Of a stretch of DNA of 64,000 nucleotides, positions 32,230-44,314 are shown in pieces; the first letter of the stretch is position 1; each line of letters starts with the position of its first letter. The stretch covers positions 7,605,969 to 7,669,968 of the forward strand of contig OX352762.1 of NCBI GenBank assembly GCA_947095585.1, written 5' to 3'. Position numbers and translations under genes: made by a program. The notes under the pieces are model-generated. The model saw nothing but the letters and a program-made list of their open reading frames with translations. It did not search any database and was not told the DNA's origin. The DNA is from Nephrocerus scutellatus (taxonomy: Eukaryota; Arthropoda; Insecta; Diptera; Pipunculidae).

Positions 32230-34336
32230 CGCGGATTGTACCATCACGAAAGACTGCATCAGCGAATCAGATTCGAGTCAACACGGCTGCCCTTCGCACC
32301 GAAGCGATCAGAAACAACTACGGATAAGTGATAGGACTCGCCCTAAATGCATGGAAAGTAAGTCCTGGGGCAGAGATGTCGGGTCTAGGAAAAAAATGAA
32401 AACGCCTTAAGAAAACTGTCATTAGTACGGCTGACTCCATCTTAGACAGTAGTCGTACAGATCGGAACGATGACGAATGTAAGCTAGCGACTGAACATAA
32501 GAATATTGCGTACCGAGCAATGCAACAATCTCATAGAACGCGGGCACGCGAAGTTGAATGAAGATGAGAGCTCAGAAGATAAGAAAAAACAGTTCACCGG
32601 CGAAAGAAAGCAGCCACCTGGGAGAAAAATATCGTCCGTGAACTAGAACAGTACAGAGAGCAAGGACCACACCAGACGCGGAAGTTCTACCAAAGAGTCC
32701 GCGATATGACGCAATATACACCGCGTTGCACATACTGCAAAGACAAAGAGGGTCATCTGATCGCGGATCTTAAAGGCATCATATAGCGATGGCAAGAGCA
32801 CTTTCATGAGTTGCTAAATGGCCAGTAAACTGGGGAATTGGAGGCTCCACCAATGACCGCAGATCATACTATGCTACCGCCACCAAGCAAAGACGAAGTT
32901 AGCAGAGCGATAAATCGGCTAAAAAATAATAAGGCCCCGCGATCTGATAAGATCCCAGCGGAACTGATAAAAATAGGAAGGCCCCACATTACACCAAGCA
33001 ATTCATGAACTAATAGTGCAAGTATGGGAAGAAGAAGCGATGCCAGGAAGACTGGCGAAGAGGCATCCTGTGACCCATACATAAGAAAGGAGATATCACA
33101 ACCTGCAGCAATTATCGTGGTATAACGTTGTTGAGTACAGCGTATAATATTTACTCCTCTATCCTTCAAGACCGAATAGCCCCATACGCTAAAGTTATCA
33201 TTGGTCCATACCAGTGTGGCTTCATCTCAGGCAAATCTACAACTAATCAGATTTACACTCTTTGGCAGGTGATGTTTCAAAACTCACTACACCATCTTTT
33301 TATGGATTTTAAAGCCGCCAGAGTAGAACTTTATAAAGCCATGAAAGAATTCGGCATCCCAAATAAACTGACACGACTATTTAGGTTGACCATGACCAAT
33401 GTTATAAGCCAAGTGAAAATATCCGGGTCACTATCAAGCCCACTCAACATCTATAACGGGCTCAGACAAGGGGATGGACTGTCCTGCGTCCTCTTCAACC
33501 CTACGTTGGAGAAAGTGATCCGAGACTCTGGTGTAATGGCGAGAGGAACAATCCTCTATAAGTCCATTTAGATACTGGCTTAAGCAGACGATATTGACAT
33601 CGTTGGTAGAAACCGAAGAGCTGTACAGGAAGCTTTCATTCAGATCGAGCAGGCGGCACGATACCTGGGGTTGCACATAAATGAGAGCAAAACAAAGTAC
33701 ATGGTGGCCACGTCTGCGAGTAGAAGATCCAACATTTGTCCCGCAATTAAAATAGTGGAGCGCGAATTTGAAGTACTGCAATCCTTTAATTATCTCGGGT
33801 CAACTGTAGCAGCCGATAACAGCATGGAACCTGAAATACGCACTCGGTTGCTCAAAGCCAACAATGCCTGTTAGTCTGTCAAGACTCTTGAAATTAAAAA
33901 TTTAACCATAACATCCAAGCTTCTGGTGTATAAGACAATGGTCATACCAGTTCTTATATATGGATCCGAGACTTGGCTGCATTCTGACCTCTTAGCTGCG
34001 TTCGAGAGAAAAGTCTTGTTGGCCCCGTATGTGAGGAAGGACGATTCCCGAGACTCTATGATGATGAAATCTACGAGCGTTACCGTGATGTCGAAATCAT
34101 GAAGAGAATTAAGCTCGGTAGGTTCCGGTGGGCTCGCATTAGCGAAGAGGATCATGCACGTAAAGTCCTTTGGGAAGGATTTATGGAACACGACAGCGAG
34201 GCGGGCCAAGCCTACGTAGACTAGGACGCCCAGAGTTTAGGGATGCCAAACTGGATGACATCGGCTCAAAATCGGGACCGGTACGAGAGGCCAGGACTGG
34301 ACCTCGGTTGTAGAGTCAAATATGATGATGATGATG
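32230..34336 (+). mobile_element. LINE, linker plus reverse transcriptase to 3' tail (YADDIDIVG family), copy 1
   Basis: The + strand encodes a pre-RT linker (SRAINRLKNNKAPRSDKIPA, then ELIKIG), IHKKGD, SNYRGITLLS, IIGPYQCGFISGKSTTNQIY, GLRQGDGLSCVLFN, then a damaged catalytic block. TAG at 33569 and TAA at 33581 interrupt it, so the Tyr of YADD is a stop, although ADDIDIVG remains. LGLHINESKTKYMVATSA and FNYLGSTVAADNSMEPEIR follow. A CATCGGCTCAAAATCGGGAC segment precedes a GATGATGAT tail at 34321-34336. Nucleotide similarity with 42277-43620 is high. The clade is uncertain; no endonuclease was identified in this copy. Confidence 0.8.
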
Positions 34337-34359
34337 AAATTCTACTCTATTGTGTAATC

Positions 34360-35110
34360 CCCTTGTAACGCTGTATCATCAGCAAATGTTGAAACTGTTC
34401 CACTTTACAAATTAGATATAATACTGGACCCAGTACACTGCCTTGTGGAATCCCTGCTATTATACTTAACCAAGATTTTCCAGTGTAGCAAGTAGGTTTT
34501 TATGATCGCATGATAATTCGTTGGTAGCTGTGCCTTAAATTTGTGAATAAGTTAGTCGTGCCATACTTTGTCAAATGCATAAGCGATGTCTAGAAATGCT
34601 GAGATGCTGAGCAGTACCTACTTCTTTTGTTCAAATGAGGTTCTGATGCGATCCTATGCACTTGTTCTATGGTTGTAGGATCTTCTCCGAATTCAAACCG
34701 ATTATCCGCAGTTACTCTTGCAGAATTGGTTTGAGTTTTTTTTAAGAAGCCTTTTCTCAAACAGTTTTGAGAGTCTTGGCAGTTAGTTGATTGGGCGATA
34801 CGAGTCTACTTTTGGTACATTCGTTACCATACAGGTTTATGGAACATTATGATCTTCGAAATTGTCCAAGTTTCCGGGAAATAGCCAGTTCTGGAAGTTC
34901 TGTTAGTATTTTTTCGCTAATTAGATTGTGTCCCACCTGGAAAGTTAATCATTGTTTTTACTTCGTTGGAGTTCTGATACTTTCGAGTTCCTCAGGCAGC
35001 ACTTCCGAATGTCCATTATTCTCGTACGGGGTAATATATGAGCGAATATATTTGCGTTTTTTCGTCGATTCTTTTCCAGTTTCCATCGGCAAGTCAAATC
35101 GGAGGCCGTT
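34360..35110 (-). mobile_element. Jockey-clade LINE reverse transcriptase fragment
   Basis: Read on the minus strand in shifting frames. A degenerate pre-RT region is followed by FLDIAYAFDKVWHD (palm motif with the first catalytic Asp), LIHKFKAQLPTNYHAIIKTY, a collapsed QGS segment and SGTVSTFADDTAL (FADD catalytic motif). This order and the DKVWH and FADDTA motifs are typical of Jockey. Several frameshifts make it dead. It abuts the LINE 3' tail at 34336. Confidence 0.7.
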
Positions 35111-35114
35111 TCCG

Positions 35115-35307
35115 CTTTTTTTTTAAGCTTTCCGTAGTGAGTAGTCCGTTGCTTCTTCTGTCGCTAAAACTTCACTTAGACATTGTTGGATTATCCCATC
35201 ATGTTCTTTTTGCGAGAGGTGGCATCATGTTTTTATGGGATTCGAAGATCGAACCTTCCGCTTAGAAGTCTAACGCTCTAACCACTAGACCACAACGGTG
35301 CAACCCC
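35115..35307 (-). mobile_element. tRNA-derived SINE (Arg-TCT-like head)
   Basis: The minus strand from 35307 reads GCACCGTTGTGG, TCTAGTGGTTAGAGCGTTAG, ACTTCTAAGCGGAAGG, TTCGATC and TTCGAATCCC. This has an A box (TGGTCTAGTGG) and B-box-like GGTTCGATC/TTCGAATCC elements. The anticodon-position TCT would match a tRNA-Arg origin. The T arm and acceptor do not fold into a proper tRNA, and an unrelated body follows, so a SINE head fits better than a functional tRNA. The 3' end of the body is not clear. Confidence 0.6.
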
Positions 35308-37799
35308 TATTTATTCATCACCACAATTTTGGCTCTACAATCGGTGTCCGGTTATGGCCGGCCACGCGCCACCTATCTATTACTTCCGTGTAACCGAACT
35401 ACCAAATAGATTCTGGTGTTTCCTATTTCCTTTAAAGAAGGACTTAGTAGATCAGCCAGATAGACTTTTAAGTGGAGGAGAAATGCTTCTCCTGCCCACT
35501 CTCCCTCCAAGCAAAGTAAGAATAGTGCAGAGTCGATTGTTGTCTGCAGCATACTCCGGGAGTATACGAGTATCTTTATAAGAATCCTTTCAATTGGTGG
35601 CGTCTTCTAGCAAACTTTGAACTCCTCTCAAATTTCGTGATTCAGCCCCAACTCTGAAATCCTCTCAAATCACGAAATTCAATGGAGAGATCTAGCATAG
35701 CCGACAACAATTGAAAGGATTCATATAGAGAAAGATTGTTCTTCCAACTCTGCGTCACCTTGGACGTGCATCAACACAACCTTGAAAACTCGAAAGTATG
35801 CGCACAATATGACGCACATCAGCGGTATTGCGCATGCCAATTAATGCAATGCAGACAAACGGACGAATCGGGACGGGAGGAAAGCCATAGATATGTGCTA
35901 TGATGTTATTACTGAAAGCAGCTTGGAGGACTGGAGAGGGCTAAAATGCTGCGTCTTCGACAAAAACTATGAGCCAGCACGCGGCGTAGCTCTGTGTAGC
36001 TTCTCCATTTCAATTTGACATTTTGGATGTTTGCCACCGTCGGAATGCATTGCATTTATTACGAAAATTGTTTAAATAAATCAGCAACAAGAGTTGTTGT
36101 GTGCCCAGAGCAGTCGTTGACCATTTTGAGAGATGAGCTCGATAGCAAGAGAATTGTGCGGGAACGGACGAAGGAATTCCAGCGCTCCGAGCTCCAAGCT
36201 CCAATGTCGCACGTCGCGCACCACATTGAAAGTTGCACAGATTTCAGTTGCAGTGTATACGTATACGCATGCAAGTGCATTGCGGCGGCGTTCAGCTCCT
36301 TGTTGGTCGTGTCAATCGAGAATCGATATCAATGTTTGTAGGTGTGTGTGTGGTCAGCTCCGCTCTCCGGCATGCACCGCTTCGAGTATATCACATTCCA
36401 AACTTATTTATAGTAAAACTGCAAGTTGTCCGTCCGTCCGTCCAACTGTTCATCCATCGGTCTCTCAACCCGTCCGACCAACCACCACATTCAATCCGCC
36501 AGTTTGAATGACGAAAAAAAATGCAATTTTTTAATGAAAAATCCAACCAACAATCAACGAACGACAACAAAATGGCGACAATCGCTTTTTTGAGATTTCA
36601 TTTTCATTTGCGCTCGTCTCTCGCTTGACGTGCTGCAGTGGCAATTTATCATCGAACGGACGGACAAAACGCTCCAGCGCTGCCAATGATGATGATGATG
36701 ATGAAGGCAATACCAACCAAAAACTTATGGCGATTGGAATTTGAACAGCGGCAGCGACTAATGAGTCTCTGTGATGTTGGATGAGCGGCTTAGTTGCATC
36801 AGAGTTGCAGGCAGGTATTGGATAGTGACACCGTCCGTCATTGGTTGGTTGAATGCGGGTCCAATCTGCAGTCAATCCGTTGTGTGCCTCCCATCAAGTA
36901 TCAAAACCATTTACTCCTATACTTTTGACAACTTCCCCTTCCTCTTCACCGTCCACCAAAAGTCAACTAGTGTGCACCGCCGCCGCTGTTGTTTGCTTGT
37001 ACTCGTACTCAATGCATTTCTAATAAGATCGTCGCCGCCGCCGTGCCGCAAGCTTCCAATCGAGACACTCAACACTTTTGACCTATGCCAATGTGATGCT
37101 GATTGATGGCGTTTGACTGACTGATTTGATGATTAACAAGCGTCAGTCAGAGCGACAGCGGTGGTGGTGATGATCTTGCCACCTGCAAAGTCATCGTCGT
37201 TGTCGTCGTCAGATGGTGTCCCACATATTCTAGGATTGTGGAATGATGTTGTCGTCGCATCGGATAACGTTTGCTGGGAAATTTAGCACCATCACTACTA
37301 CTACCACCACCACCACCACCACCACCACCACCACCACTACAAAAACAACAACACAACAACAGTCAATCGATCTGCATAAACAGCGCAAACATTATAGTGA
37401 CGTTGATTGCTCCTCGTGATCATCAAGTCAAGGTTCCTCCAGGGTGCAGGCCATTTGCGCGGCAACGACAATGACTCTGGTTTTTTTTTTTAAAAACACA
37501 ATGTTCCGCCATCGGTTCCGCAAATGCGTGACCCGTTTGCTTTACATATACACTGCGGTTCACTGGATTAGAAGCAGGCAATTTTAAGAAGTAAAATATG
37601 ACAGTGAGAGGAAAAAACAAAATGGTGAAAGAAACAGTGGTGCATGTTGAATGCAATGGTGGATTACAAAATTATAAGAGAACAAGCTAACGGTAGTTTT
37701 GTGGAACTTTAACTGAATGAGTCAGAATGGCATGCATTTCAATTGGAAGGCTTTTCTAAGCGTGCTATAGCTTGCAAGATCAATCGGAGTGATCATAGG
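35308..37799. other. Unique-looking microsatellite-rich region, probable intron/regulatory DNA
   Basis: Includes a CGTCCGTCCGTCC run near 36430, a GATGATGAT run near 36690 and an uninterrupted (ACC)n tract at 37303-37337. ACTCTGAAATCCTCTCAAAT-like words repeat near 35620-35670. No exon with splice support or a protein domain was found on either strand. Confidence 0.35.
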
Positions 37800-38865
37800 T
37801 TTGGTAAGGTTAGGTTAGGTTATATTGGGGTGGCTGTCGGCAGGAAACCGACCCACTTAGTTCAATATATGGTCCATTGTGATGCCATTGAGAGGATTTA
37901 TCACCTTACTCGTTGAACCAGTTGGTGGTTCGAATGAAGCGTAGAAGACTTTTGACGTCAGTGCTTATGACAAATCGTTAAGGTTGTTGTAAAAGAAGGC
38001 TCCCAAGTGGAGCTTACGCTTTAGAGAAAGAGCTGTGCATGTGCAGAGAAGGTGAATAATGGTCTCTTCCTCCTTCTCGTCTATGCGCAGCTTCTGCAGA
38101 AGTCATTGGAAGCTACACAAAGCCTTTCTGTATGCTTGCAGTGCTCAGTAATGATACCTCTTGTAGCACTAATGTGCAATCTGTTTAGAGAGATCGGATC
38201 CAGCTTTGGCCAGATCTGTTTTCTCGCTACACAAGTTATACCATTTGTCCATCTAAGGTTGGTTTTATCAATAGCATCCGGTTTTAAAATGAGTTTGCAT
38301 GTAGCATTCGGTATGCCTAAGGAATCATTTTCAGTTAGTAGGGGGAGCGTAAGTACAATTTTTGGCGAGTTCATCAGCCCTGCAGTTCCCCAGAATGTCC
38401 CTATGCCCCGGCACCCAGTATAGGTGCATTTTTAACTTCTCACGCCACTTATCTCCCTGTGAGATGATCGGCAGTCTAGGGCTACAATAGAGTTCGTAGA
38501 GACTGATTCTAGGGATCTTAAAGCTGCTTGACAATCGGAGAAGATGCGAATATCCTTAGTGGATACAATGTTTCTATTCAGCCAAGACAGGACTTCTTTT
38601 ATCGCCATGATTTCTGCTCTAAATACACTATAGAGATTAGGAAGACGGAAAGAGAGACTAATATTTAGCCTCCCAGCTTCAGTTTTAGACCCGTCAGTAT
38701 AAAAACTGATTGATGCACCTTCTTCTCAGAGTGATCTGAAGGGGATGGTGACCTGGAAGTTGTTGTTGAAATGTAGTTGCGGAATGGTGCCCTGAATAGA
38801 CTCAGAACAGAGGAGTGTCGGAATTCATTTCTTATCCACTGGGAGGTTGCATTTTTTGTTTTTGT
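37800..38865 (-). mobile_element. I-clade-like LINE: RNase H domain and C-terminal tail
   Basis: Minus-strand frames contain the four RNase H acidic positions: FYTDGSKTEAG (Asp), FRAEIMAIKE (Glu), IRIFSDCQAAL (Asp) and YWVPGHRDILGNCRADELAK (Asp). Then come IDKTNLRWTNGI, ISATRGIITEH and SNDFCRSC. RNase H in a LINE degrades the RNA strand during target-primed reverse transcription. Frame changes occur near 38440-38480 and after the CRSC motif. The GGTTAGGTTAGGTTA at 37808-37822 is just downstream and is not a telomere. Confidence 0.75.
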
Positions 38866-38869
38866 TTTT

Positions 38870-39165
38870 TATATAATTCGCGAACCCTTAAAGGGGTTCG
38901 CACCCTTATAATGTTCGGCTTTATGCTTGTCACAGAGTGGGCGTTAAGGAAAATAAGGAGATGTCTATGAGCATGTGTCTTGTTCCGATGTGGAAAGACA
39001 GAGCTTGGCAGAGCATTTCACGTACGTGTTGTACGATTGAAGAACGAATCCCTGAACTTAACTGTACGTCCGAAGATGGGCTTGAAGGTAAACTGATGAG
39101 CATTTAGAGCGCCACGAGTACTGCGGTTGAATTCAAGGAGAGGTGGCCTGCAGCTGGCTATTTCT
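38870..39165 (-). mobile_element. L2/CR1-like LINE C-terminus and 3' end
   Basis: The minus strand from about 39150 reads STRGALNAHQF, FKPIFGRTVKFRDSFFNRTT and NALPSSVFP, the typical ending of L2/CR1-type RT proteins. The conserved ~110-bp 3' sequence shared with 13985-14105 and 61258-61350 follows. This copy links that tail to its protein C-terminus. An in-frame stop interrupts the RT-T-NALP segment. Confidence 0.7.
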
Positions 39166-40999
39166 CTTGAGCACCGCTGGTGGAAGAAGTGTATATGTTA
39201 GGTCGTAATGGTTTGGTGTTTGTACCAGTGGATGGCAGGATCGCCATGTAAAGGTTAGGCTATTACAGTGGATAACCTGTGATGATCGCCATGTAAAGGT
39301 TACCTCCGTAGCAATGGATACGCTTTTAAAAAAATGCACCCAACGTGTACTGATGATGTTTGTTGGACATCCATTAGTCCTGGCTATTACGCCTTCGACT
39401 TAAACCTTTGGCAGTTTCCTGCATCCAAGGTGGGATTCCAATATTGGTTTATATGCTGAAAGGGAAAGCTTCAGTGTGTAATATATCTTTACTACTGTAT
39501 GTATGTAATGTTTTGGAAGAAGGATAAACAACGAGGACCTTTCAAAAAACGAAGAAGAAGAGTGAAGTTTTGACTCGCATTAGTTTCGCCTAGTCCTGTC
39601 TTCTATCGCTATATTTCCAAGAAGCAAAAGCAGAAGGATTGGACACAGTTTGAGAAAACCAGCAGACAATAACACAAAATAATGGCTCGACTGGAAGCCG
39701 TCGAGTTAGTCGTCCTAGAAGGACATGAAAGAGGACAATAGAAGAGGATGAAATGTCTCAGGGGACAGAATGGCGTCTCTTGCTATATCAGGCGGTAAAT
39801 CAAGTTCGTTGGTGGGCATTTGTAGAAGCCCTTTACTCCACCGCGGAGTAAAGAAATGAAGGAGGGCTCTAACTTTCACCGTCATTTGTTTTTTTGTTTG
39901 TTCCTGACATAACTGGGAGAGATATCAATTTAATGTCACAAAATGATGTGCTTCTAATCTAGTGAGCCACAGTGTATGCGGGCGATTTGCACAAGAAAAT
40001 GGTAGATTTGGCAGTATACACACGCACACATACATAGATGCTCGCCGGAATTAAAGAAAATTGCGCTCGGCCTTATTGCCATTGCACCTTCTGTATCTGC
40101 CGCTACTGATAGATAAAGCGCCCGTTCCAGCTGCTACCGCTGTTGTTGCATTCAATGAAAACATAAAAATAAAAATGCAAATTAAAGTGCGCCACACACA
40201 ACCAACAACAGCGACAACAACAACGTCTAACGCACAATAATGTTGCGGCAAAGACCTCGCCGCCGCCGCCGCCGACCTGATCGATCGATCGATCGATCGT
40301 CCGTCCGTCCATTTTGCCGCAACTTCTGCATTTTGACCACTGCATTGCTGATGATGACGCTACTGGCTGCTGCTGTTGTTGTGGCTGCAATTGAAAATCT
40401 AGAAAATCTAGATATGCGCGCTTTTCTCTTTAATTCAGCAAACAAAATAAATAAATTCCATTCGGCGGAAAGAACAAACCCACCGCCGCCGAAGCCACCA
40501 TCACCGTTATCCATTGAGATGCAGAAATCTGCATAAGAGCGCAGCTGGCGACGACGGTGGGTGCGCTTCACTTCGATTGTCAGTTGTGAGTTGTCGAATT
40601 GTCTGCGTGCGTATGTTTCTTCCTGGTTTGTATGCTCGCAAAGATAAAATTTACACGACGTCCGATACGTAATGTCCTGCTCACCTCATAAATTCGCCGC
40701 GCAACGACTGCTTCTGCACCATGGAGTACGCAGATCATTGAATAGTGGTAGCAATAGTAGGAGGACGAGTAGATGGAGGATAGGATGGGTTGGATGGTAC
40801 GATGGTACTAGCGATCGATTTGACTCTACGTCCGTCGCTTTTCTTCTTCTTGCTATCCAACCATATATCCACTCTGGACTGCACTGCGTCGATTGTTCTG
40901 CCATACGCAAATTAGTTGATTTCGATTTGTAACCACAATTTGGCGGTCCTCAAAGTCGTCCGATCATTGTCGTATGTAATAACAAAAAACAGGCGAGAA
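39166..40999. other. Mixed non-coding region
   Basis: Contains a short direct repeat GATCGCCATGTAAAGGTTA at 39239 and 39289. A segment at 39750-39880 (CAGGCGGTAAATCAAGTTCG, TTGGTGGGCATTTGTA) recurs at 54455-54520. From 39960 to 41000 the DNA is unique-looking and comparatively GC-rich, with GATCGATCGATCGATCG at 40278-40297 and CGCCGCCGCCGCC near 40260. No gene is supported. Confidence 0.35.
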
Positions 41000-42240
41000 G
41001 TACTTGACGTAACTCTCGTAAGAGATTGGAGAGTTGCAAAGGAACACTCACATTCTCAGATCATCGGTATTTAGACTTTAAGCTAGATATTAAACCGGCC
41101 TATCGTGATGTCTTTATAAATCAGAAATTGGGTATAGGGAAATGCTAGGGAAGACATTACTGGAGGCTCCAAAGCTTCTAGTCACTATAAAGGAGATAGA
41201 TATATGCTGCTTGCCCTGTGACAAAGCCAAGCGGTAAACAAAAACCAAAACGGTGGTCTGCAGATTTAGTGACCTATCAGAAGGCAAGCAGGAAAGCATT
41301 TAATAAAACCAGAAGGATGAGAATGCCTCCAGACTTGATCAGACGGTCCTTATGGGATAATCCTAGAAAGACTACAACATCGCATCTAGTCACTTCCCAC
41401 CTGCTTAGTTTATGATGACATAATTCGCCTTCTTGACTCACTCGGGCGATGATTTTAACGCGAAATACACTTTTTGGGGTTCACGATGCAATTCCACGAA
41501 AGGCAGACTACTGTACAAAGCCATAATGAAATGATGCGTGGACTTCTACTCAACGGGAAATTGGCCAACCGACAGAAATAAACCGCTTGACCTCGTCGAA
41601 TTCTTTCTCGCAAAAGGGATCTCCAAATATGTACCTTACGAACGTCGAAGAATATTATGATCTCTGTCAGACTACTCAGCGGATATCTAGCAAAAAAGGA
41701 AGAAGCACCTAGATAAGCTATAGTAGCAAAACAAACTGAGATGGTTTCAGAACAGACTGCAAGGAAAATGTTACCTCAAATGTGCCACTTAAGGCGCCGT
41801 TCGAGATAGAAGACGAAGTTGATAAACTTGCAGAAGACATTCAGAGGCGCTGCGTGGAATAACACTACCTTCCGAAAGGAATGCGGTACAGCAAAGCCAA
41901 ATCGAAGACCTCATACAAGAAAAGAGGATAGCGAGTAAGAGATGGTAATAAGCCCGAGCGTTACCGGATAAAACTCATTTGAACCACCTATGCAACACGA
42001 GATCGTGAGGTCGCGAGACTTCTGCTTACACTGCAGCCTGACAACCGATAAGACTACTCGCTGTGGAAAGCCATAAAATCCATAAAGAAACCCGTTATGC
42101 ACTGGCCACCGATAAGGGAAGCTAACGGCGAATGGGCAAAAGGAGATAATGAGAAAGCGGACTTATTTGCCGAGCACTTAGAAAAGCAACGTTCAAGCCA
42201 TTCGACGGCGATCGTTGGCCGAAGATCACAATACCAATAC
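41000..42240 (+). mobile_element. Jockey/R1-like LINE fragment: end of endonuclease and pre-RT linker
   Basis: The + strand frames read LTFSDHRYLDFKL (the SDH motif near the end of AP-type endonucleases), GKQKPKRWSADLVTYQKASR then KAFNKTRR, APFEIEDEVDKLAEDIQRR and DYSLWKAIKSIKKPVMHWPP, ending GEWAKGDNEKADLFAEHLEK. This order is the linker before RT in Jockey-type elements. Stops and frameshifts are frequent. It is followed, after a short junction, by RT sequence of a different LINE family. Confidence 0.65.
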
Positions 42241-42276
42241 AGAAACCGCCAAATTAGTATACCTATGCATATGACA

Positions 42277-43620
42277 GCCTATAGTGCAAGTATGTGAAGA
42301 AGAAGCGATGCCAGAAGACTGGCGAAGAGGCATCCTGTGCCCCATACATAAGAAAGGAGATACCACAACCTGCTGCAATTATCGTGGTATAACATTGTTG
42401 AGTACAGCGTATAAGATTTTCTCCTCTATCCTTCAAGACAGAATAGCCCCATACGGTATAGTCATCATTGGTTCATACCAGTGAGGCTTCATTGCAGGCA
42501 AATCAACAACTGATCAGATTTACACCCTTAGGCAGGTGATGGAATATTGTCTAGTGTTTCAAAACTCACTACATCACCTTTTTATTGACTTTAAAGCCAC
42601 CTATGATAGCATAGCCAGAGTAGAACTTTATAGAGTCATGACAGAATTCGGCATCCCAAATAAACTGACACGACTATGTAGGTTAACCATGACCAGTGTT
42701 ATAAGCCAAGTAAAAATATCGGGATCACTATCAAGCCCATTCAATATCTATAACGGGCTCCGACAAGGGGATGGACTGGCCTGCGTCCTCTTCAACATGG
42801 TGTTGGAGAAAGTAATCCGAGACTTTGACGTAACGGCGAGAGGAACAATCCTCTATAAGTCTATTAAGATACTGTCTTACACAGACGTCATCGACATCGT
42901 TGGTAGAAACCAAAGGGCTGTACAGGAAGCTTTCATCCAGATCGAGCAGGCGGCACGATATCTGGGGCTGCACATAAATGAGAGCAAAACAAAGTACATG
43001 GTGGCCACGTCTGCGACTAGAAGATCCAACAATGGTGCCGCTATTAAAATAGTGGAGCGCGAATTTGAAGTACTGCAATCCTTTAATTATCTCGGGTCAA
43101 CTGTAGCAGCCGATAACAGCATGGAACCGGAAATATGCACTCGGTTGCTCAAAGCCAACAAAGCCTACGTTAGTCTGTCAAGACTCTTGAAATTCAGAAA
43201 TTTAACCATAACATCAAAGCTTCTGGTGTATAAGACAATGGTCATACCAGTACTTACATATTGATCCGAGACTTGGGTGCTTAGCAAAAAGCACTCTGAC
43301 CTCTTAGCCGTGTTTACGAGAAGTAACTTATGGAGAATTGTTGGCCCCGTATGTGAGGAAGGAAGATTCCGAAGACTCTATAATGATGACATCAACTGGC
43401 GTTACCGCGATGTCAACATCGTGAAGAGAATTAAGCTCAGTAGCTAGCTAGCTCGCATGAGCGAAGAGGATCCTGCGGTAGGATTTATGGAACACGACAG
43501 CGAGGCCGGCCAAGCCTAATCTGGAAGGATGGCGTAGACCAGAACCCCCACAGTTTAGGGATGCAAAACTGGATGACATCGGCTCAAAATCGGGACCGGT
43601 GCCAAATATGATGATGATGA
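42277..43620 (+). mobile_element. LINE reverse transcriptase to 3' tail (YADDIDIVG family), copy 2
   Basis: Homologous to 33010-34336. It opens EDWRRGILCPIHKKGDTTT, NYRGITLLSTAYKIFSSILQ, and from 42536 has a 242-codon frame with DFKATYDSIARVELYRVMTE, GLRQGDGLACVLFNMVLEKV, then YTDVIDIVGRN (42878-42904) where YADDIDIVG is expected. The second catalytic Asp is Val and Ala is Thr. LGLHINESKTKYMVATSATR and NYLGSTVAADNSMEPEI follow. Stops end the frame at 43262. The 3' end has the same GACATCGGCTCAAAATCGGG segment and GATGATGAT tail as copy 1. It retains some codons (DFKATYDSI) deleted from copy 1. Confidence 0.8.
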
Positions 43621-44314
43621 TTCTCGAAGCGTCATCAAAAATAAAGCAGCAGTTAGCATCAATAAATATTCGCAGTGAAATCCAAAAACGGGCTCTAGAA
43701 TAAACAAAAAACCAAGGAGGACACTTTGAGCACCTGTTGCAACTGTTTATGAGTACAGACAAAAAAATTATGTTTTTATTCCTAGCCTGTGGAGCCTAAA
43801 GCAAAAAATGTTTTTTTTTTTTTTTAATTTAACCTGCTGCAGGTTTACTCAAGTATCATAAAATCTATGGAGTTTTCGCAAACTTGTTGGTGATTTTTAT
43901 TTTTTTTATTGTTAAGTCCATACGAAAAAAATAGTAAAACGTTATGTTTATTACGCATTTTTTGGAGAAAATTTACCTCAAAGTGAAAAATTAGCATTGG
44001 GCAAGAAAACTGGAAGAGGCATTGAAGTTGAATATCTGAAGACTCAAACAAGATATCAACTTTATTTAAATGCAGTCACAAAGTCTAGCATTTCTTCTAA
44101 AAATAATGTCCTAAACTAAGTTTCTACAATTAGTATTAATAGAGCAATTTCTGTTAACATTGGTCAGGGTAAACCAAAGTAAGGTTTTTCTTAAATCCCC
44201 GATAAATGATGTCAACATTGGAGATAGACCCCTTCTGTAATCAGTCAAGTCAATTCCCGAATTATCGTTGACGAAATAGGGGACATCCTGTATATATATT
44301 TATAAATAATACCA
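43621..44314. other. Intergenic, no gene recognised
   Basis: AT-rich sequence with poly(T) near 43810. Nothing recognisable apart from the flanking LINE tail and satellite. Confidence 0.3.

Noticed and set aside
35230..35307. Functional tRNA-Arg gene
   Set aside because: The T arm and acceptor stem do not pair properly and an unrelated body follows; a SINE head explains it better.
37808..37822. GGTTAGGTTAGGTTA as a telomeric TTAGG array
   Set aside because: Only three units, inside LINE-rich DNA; flies generally lack TTAGG telomeres.
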